Shown piece after piece: positions 60,646 through 64,000 of a DNA stretch of 64,000 bases (the stretch's first letter is position 1; every line of letters begins with the position of its first letter). This stretch comes from Pseudomonadota bacterium. Its GTDB lineage: Bacteria; Pseudomonadota; Alphaproteobacteria; Rhizobiales; Xanthobacteraceae. The stretch lies in contig JAEXYA010000050.1 in assembly GCA_023451825.1 (NCBI GenBank), positions 134,829 through 198,828 on the forward strand, written 5' to 3'. The position numbers were made by a program, and so were the translations under genes. The notes beneath the pieces were generated by a model that saw only the letters and a program-made list of their open reading frames with translations, was not told the origin of the DNA and did not search any database.

Positions 60646-60958
60646 TGGCGATCATGCCAGCCTTGCTGATCGGCCGCTTCGCGGCCTCCCGGGCCTTGAT
60701 GCGATATTCGGCCATGACGTCGGCCGGCACCAGCCGTATCACGAGCAAGATGCCCAGCGGCACGATCAGAAGATCGTCGAGATAGCCGAGGACCGGAATG
60801 AAATCGGGGATGAGGTCGATGGGGGACAGCGCATAGGCCGTCACGGCCATCGCCAAGGCTTTGGCAAACCACGGCACGCGCGGATCTCGCGCGGCGAGAT
60901 AGACGGCATGGACATCCGTCTTGATGGCGCGCGCCCAGACTTTGATCCGTGAAAGCAT
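60539..60958 (-). CDS. YkvA/DUF1232 family membrane protein
   Basis: A 139-residue protein with the conserved DUF1232 helix ALSPIDLIPDFIPVLGYLDDLLIVP and a C-terminal membrane helix (AIIVLWIGGALLLGWLGY). The N-terminal half is amphipathic. Family function is unknown. The last 107 bases overlap the 3' end of the sensor kinase gene on the opposite strand, a real coding overlap since both proteins are complete and family-like. Confidence 0.85.
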   Translation of the reverse strand: MLSRIKVWARAIKTDVHAVYLAARDPRVPWFAKALAMAVTAYALSPIDLIPDFIPVLGYLDDLLIVPLGILLVIRLVPADVMAEYRIKAREAAKRPISKAGMIAIIVLWIGGALLLGWLGYRYWIQSSTNALSPAPPLE

Positions 60959-61074
60959 GCAGCAGACGTCCAGCGCATGTGAGATTGCGGCCAGCTATAA
61001 ACGATGGCCGCAATCAATGCACCGGGGCGGAAGGGCGCAGGAGGCACGCCTTCCGCCTGATGTCGTGATCAGAG

Positions 61075-61167
61075 CTGTAGGGTGGGCAAAGCGAAGCGTG
61101 CCCACCACCATTTGCAATGCATGTAGATGGTGGGCACGGCGCAAACGCGCCTTTGCCCACCCTACAG
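61075..61167. repeat. Palindromic intergenic repeat, family F copy 2
   Basis: CTGTAGGGTGGGCAAAGCG ... mirrored by CGCCTTTGCCCACCCTACAG. Inner arm GTGCCCACCACCATTTGCA/TGCATGTAGATGGTGGGCAC. Ends at the tex stop codon. Confidence 0.92.
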
Positions 61168-61168
61168 G

Positions 61169-63508
61169 CTACCGCCCCTTGCCGTTGCCCTTCTCCGCCG
61201 CCCGGCGCATCGCTTCTGCAAAGGCGCCGCCGCCGACTTCCGGCTTGCCCGGCGCGCGCGAGGTCATGTTGCGCTCGCTGAAGCGCGGGCCGCGATCGGC
61301 TTTCGGGCGATCCGCCTTGGCGCCGATCGGATCATCCATGCGCAGCGACAGCGCGATGCGCTTGCGATCGACCTCGACCTCCAGCACCTTCACCTTGACG
61401 ATGTCGCCAGGCTTCACCACCTCGCGCGGGTCCTTGATGAAGGTTTTCGACATCGCCGAGATGTGGATCAGGCCATCCTGATGCACGCCGACATCGACGA
61501 AGGCGCCGAACGCGGCGACATTTGTGACGGTGCCTTCGAGGATCATGCCGGGCTTGAGGTCCGAGACCTTCTCGACGCCTTCCATGAACACCGCAGCCTT
61601 GAACGCAGGACGGGGATCGCGGCCTGGCTTTTCGAGCTCCTTGAGGATGTCGGTGACCGTCGGCAGACCAAAGGTGTCATCGACAAAGCTCTTCGGCTGC
61701 ACTTTTCGCAACACCTCGGCATTACCGATCAGCGCATGGATGTCGCTCTTGGTGGCCTCGATGATCTTGCGCACCAGCGGATAGGCTTCCGGATGCACGC
61801 CGGATTTGTCGAGCGGGTCTTCGCTGTCATTGATGCGCAGGAAGCCGGCGCATTGTTCGAACGCCTTGGGTCCGAGACGCGGCACGTCCTTCAGCCCCTT
61901 GCGCGACTTGAACGGGCCGTTGGCATCGCGATGCTGCACGATGCTCTGGGCCAGACCGGAGCCGATGCCCGAGACGCGCGCCAGCAGCGGCGCCGAGGCT
62001 GTGTTGAGATCGACGCCGACGCCGTTCACGCAGTCTTCCACCACGGCATCGAGCGAGCGTGCCAGTTTGCTCTCGCCGAGGTCATGCTGATACTGGCCGA
62101 CACCGATCGCCTTCGGATCGATCTTCACCAGCTCCGCCAGCGGATCCTGCAGGCGGCGCGCAATGGAGACGGCGCCGCGCAACGTCACGTCGAGCTCCGG
62201 CAATTCTTCCGATGCGAAAGCCGAGGCCGAGTAAACCGATGCGCCGGCTTCCGAGACTACGATCTTGGTCATCTTGAGATCGGGCAGCAGTTTCAGCAGG
62301 TCGCTCGCCAGCTTGTCGGTCTCGCGCGATGCGGTGCCGTTGCCGATGGCGATCAGTTCGACCTTGTGCTGCACGGCGAGCTTGCCGAGGATCGCCAGCG
62401 AGGCGTCCCATGCGCGCTGGGGCTCATGCGGATAGATCGTCGTGGTCGCCACCACCTTGCCGGTGGCGTCGATGATCGCGGTCTTCACACCCGAGCGATA
62501 GCCGGGATCGAGGCCCATGGTGACACGCGCGCCGGCGGGCGCCGCCAGCAGCAGGTCACGCAGGTTCGAAGCGAATACCCGCACGCCTTCTTCTTCCGCT
62601 GCGGTCCACAGGCGCATGCGCAGGTCGATATTGAGATGCACCTGGATCTTCGTGCGCCAGGCCCAGCGCACGGTATCGGTCAGCCACTTGTCGCCGGGGC
62701 GGCCTTTGTCCGACACGCCGACGCGCGCCATGATCTTCATTTCATACGAGCTTGGCGTCGTGGTCGGCACAGGCGTCGCCGGCACCGGCTCCGGTTGCAT
62801 GATGAGATCGAGCACTTCTTCCTTCTCGCCGCGGAACAGTGCGAGCACGCGATGCGACGGCAGCTTGTGCAGCGGCTCCGAGAATTCAAAGTAGTCCTTG
62901 AATTTCTCGCCCTCGGCCTTCTTGCCGTCGCGGACCTTCGAGGCCATCACGCCGTTCGACCACATCTGCTCGCGCAGCGCACCGATCAAGTCGGCGTCTT
63001 CAGCGAAGCGCTCCACAAGGATCGCACGCGCGCCATCGAGCGCAGCGGTGACATCGGCGACCTGCTTGTCGGCATCGACGTAAGCTTCGGCCATCACCTT
63101 CGGATCGTTCTGCGGCTCGGCCAGCAGGATGTCTGCGAGCGGCAGCAGGCCGGCTTCCTTGGCGATCTCCGCCTTGGTGCGGCGCTTCGGCTTGAACGGC
63201 AGATAGATGTCTTCGAGGCGGCCCTTGGTGTCGGCGGTCATGATCGCCGCCTCGATGGCGGCGTCGAGCTTGCCCTGTTCGCGCACCGATTCCAGGATCA
63301 CCTTGCGGCGGTCTTCCAGCTCTCGCAGATAGGTCAGGCGCTCTTCCAGCGTGCGCAGTTGCGCATCGTCGAGACCGCCGGTGATTTCCTTGCGGTAGCG
63401 CGCGACGAACGGCACGGTGGCGCCTCCGTCGAGCAGTTCCACCGTCGCCGCGACCTGCTGTTCGCGCACGCCAAGTTCGTCTGCGATCTTCTGATTGATG
63501 TTTGCCAC
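61169..63508 (-). CDS. tex: RNA-binding transcriptional accessory protein Tex
   Basis: A 779-residue Tex. The N-terminal helical domain starts NQKIADELGVREQQV and includes FVARYRKEITGGLDD. The YqgF-like RNase H domain has VTMGLDPGYRSGVKTA. A helix-hairpin-helix region follows (LLARVSGIGSGLAQSIVQHRD), with a C-terminal S1 domain (GMILEGTVTNVAAFGAFVDVGV). A Lys/Arg-rich tail ends the protein. It acts in transcription and translation control and stress tolerance. Transcribed away from the DUF433 gene. Confidence 0.95.
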   Translation of the reverse strand: MANINQKIADELGVREQQVAATVELLDGGATVPFVARYRKEITGGLDDAQLRTLEERLTYLRELEDRRKVILESVREQGKLDAAIEAAIMTADTKGRLEDIYLPFKPKRRTKAEIAKEAGLLPLADILLAEPQNDPKVMAEAYVDADKQVADVTAALDGARAILVERFAEDADLIGALREQMWSNGVMASKVRDGKKAEGEKFKDYFEFSEPLHKLPSHRVLALFRGEKEEVLDLIMQPEPVPATPVPTTTPSSYEMKIMARVGVSDKGRPGDKWLTDTVRWAWRTKIQVHLNIDLRMRLWTAAEEEGVRVFASNLRDLLLAAPAGARVTMGLDPGYRSGVKTAIIDATGKVVATTTIYPHEPQRAWDASLAILGKLAVQHKVELIAIGNGTASRETDKLASDLLKLLPDLKMTKIVVSEAGASVYSASAFASEELPELDVTLRGAVSIARRLQDPLAELVKIDPKAIGVGQYQHDLGESKLARSLDAVVEDCVNGVGVDLNTASAPLLARVSGIGSGLAQSIVQHRDANGPFKSRKGLKDVPRLGPKAFEQCAGFLRINDSEDPLDKSGVHPEAYPLVRKIIEATKSDIHALIGNAEVLRKVQPKSFVDDTFGLPTVTDILKELEKPGRDPRPAFKAAVFMEGVEKVSDLKPGMILEGTVTNVAAFGAFVDVGVHQDGLIHISAMSKTFIKDPREVVKPGDIVKVKVLEVEVDRKRIALSLRMDDPIGAKADRPKADRGPRFSERNMTSRAPGKPEVGGGAFAEAMRRAAEKGNGKGR

Positions 63509-63758
63509 GCGTCGCCATTCCTTCGAAAGTCTGTGGCGGTCATCCCGCCGTCGTAAACGGGGTTATGGACCGGCCTTCAGCGATTCATCAACCCTGATCG
63601 CGGCAGCAGATTGTTCTGTGGATGGATCGCAAATGACATGCGGTCCTGCCATGGATCGGTGAAACCGAGGTGCGAACCGATATGGCGCCTGGGCCAATTT
63701 TTTGCTATATTTACCGATACATCCGGCCAGCCCAATGGGTCTGCAAAGGGGCGCGTCA

Positions 63759-64000
63759 TGGCGAGTGTCATTACTCGCGATCCCGACATTCTCGGCGGTC
63801 GCCCGGTATTTCGAGGCACGCGGGTGCCTGTCGAGGTGCTGTTCGAGAATCTGAAGGACGGGCTGTCCCTCGACGACATCGTGGAGGCCTATCCCAGCCT
63901 CTCGCGCGACGATCTCATTGCGTGTCTTGAAGAATCCGAAAGCGTTTTCGAAGGCCCGTATGTGAAGTTTGTAGGGTGGGCCAAACGAAGCGTGCCCCCC
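63759..64000 (+). CDS. DUF433 family (VapB-type antitoxin-like) protein, 3' end cut by window
   Basis: A start at 63759 (AAGGGG upstream) gives MASVITRDPDILGGRPVFRG, the standard DUF433 beginning, followed by TRVPVEVLFENLKDG and LSLDDIVEAYPSLSRDD. DUF433 proteins are often antitoxins next to DUF5615 toxins; none can be seen because the window ends here. The frame is open to the last base, continuing into the left arm of a family F repeat (63971-), so its last visible residues (FVGWAKRSVPP) derive from the repeat. Family members are usually about 75 residues. Confidence 0.8.
63971..64000. repeat. Family F repeat, left arm only (window edge)
   Basis: GTAGGGTGGGCCAAACGAAG and CGTGCCC match the left arm at 61077 onward. 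The rest lies outside the window. Confidence 0.75.

Noticed and set aside
61127..63556. An 809-codon open frame on the plus strand antisense to tex
   Set aside because: It mirrors tex codons exactly, is rich in His/Arg/Gly with no domain, and Tex is a strong family match. High GC makes such shadow frames common.

Overview
The window is about 62-65% GC with dense, mostly housekeeping genes and many long palindromic intergenic repeats. Gene content and order (mutS/glnD, phaR-phaA-phaB, gloB next to a methyltransferase, xerD-small ORF-aroK-aroB-CBS protein, tex, pca genes, XoxF methanol oxidation) point to an alphaproteobacterium of the Hyphomicrobiales (Rhizobiales). The Bradyrhizobium/Rhodopseudomonas/Tardiphaga/Afipia group is most likely. 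This is a chromosomal segment: no rRNA, tRNA, CRISPR array, prophage or complete insertion sequence was seen.

Layout. 1-9 kb: end of a DUF1345 membrane protein, a CPA1 Na+/H+ antiporter, a ParDE-like toxin-antitoxin pair, ispG, a DMT exporter, an exported alpha/beta hydrolase, a Zur-type regulator, and a marR-emrA-emrB-like efflux operon with a palindromic operator. 10-13 kb: pcaG, pcaH and pcaF of the beta-ketoadipate pathway. 13-24 kb: mutS, a membrane protein, an OsmC-like protein, an Ssu/Tau-type ABC importer, glnD and ogt. 24-28 kb: the PHA locus phaR/phaA/phaB and an EamA exporter. 28-37 kb: cupin, gloB, MliC-like inhibitor, methyltransferase, siderophore-interacting flavoprotein, xerD, a 48-aa membrane protein, aroK, aroB and a CNNM/CorC protein. 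37-41 kb: a TctC-type binding protein, a SnoaL-like protein, and an amidohydrolase-amidase pair.

41-60.6 kb is one functional region for periplasmic methanol (alcohol) oxidation and formaldehyde disposal. One minus-strand run carries xoxF (with the Asp-Tyr-Asp lanthanide signature), xoxG-like cytochrome c, glutathione-dependent formaldehyde dehydrogenase and gfa. An AraC-family regulator is divergent from it. A stand-alone 26-codon pqqA, too short for routine ORF calling, follows. Next come a predicted outer-membrane beta-barrel, small exported Cys-containing proteins, a SoxYZ-like carrier, a metallo-beta-lactamase-fold hydrolase, a XoxJ-like binding protein, a CXXCW protein, and a five-gene minus-strand operon: type I substrate-binding protein, beta-propeller, ABC ATPase, ABC-2 permease and an unknown exported protein. 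S-formylglutathione hydrolase and a divergent FlhR/FlhS-like two-component pair close the region. XoxF would oxidise methanol with PQQ, XoxG would take the electrons, and Gfa, the dehydrogenase and FghA would take formaldehyde to formate. The carrier/hydrolase/ABC part is a recognised conserved neighbourhood whose chemistry is not established; it is the most interesting part of the window.

60.5-64 kb: a YkvA-type membrane protein overlapping the 3' end of the kinase gene, tex, and a DUF433 gene running off the right edge into a repeat. At least eleven families of imperfect-palindrome repeats sit between genes, usually right after a stop codon.
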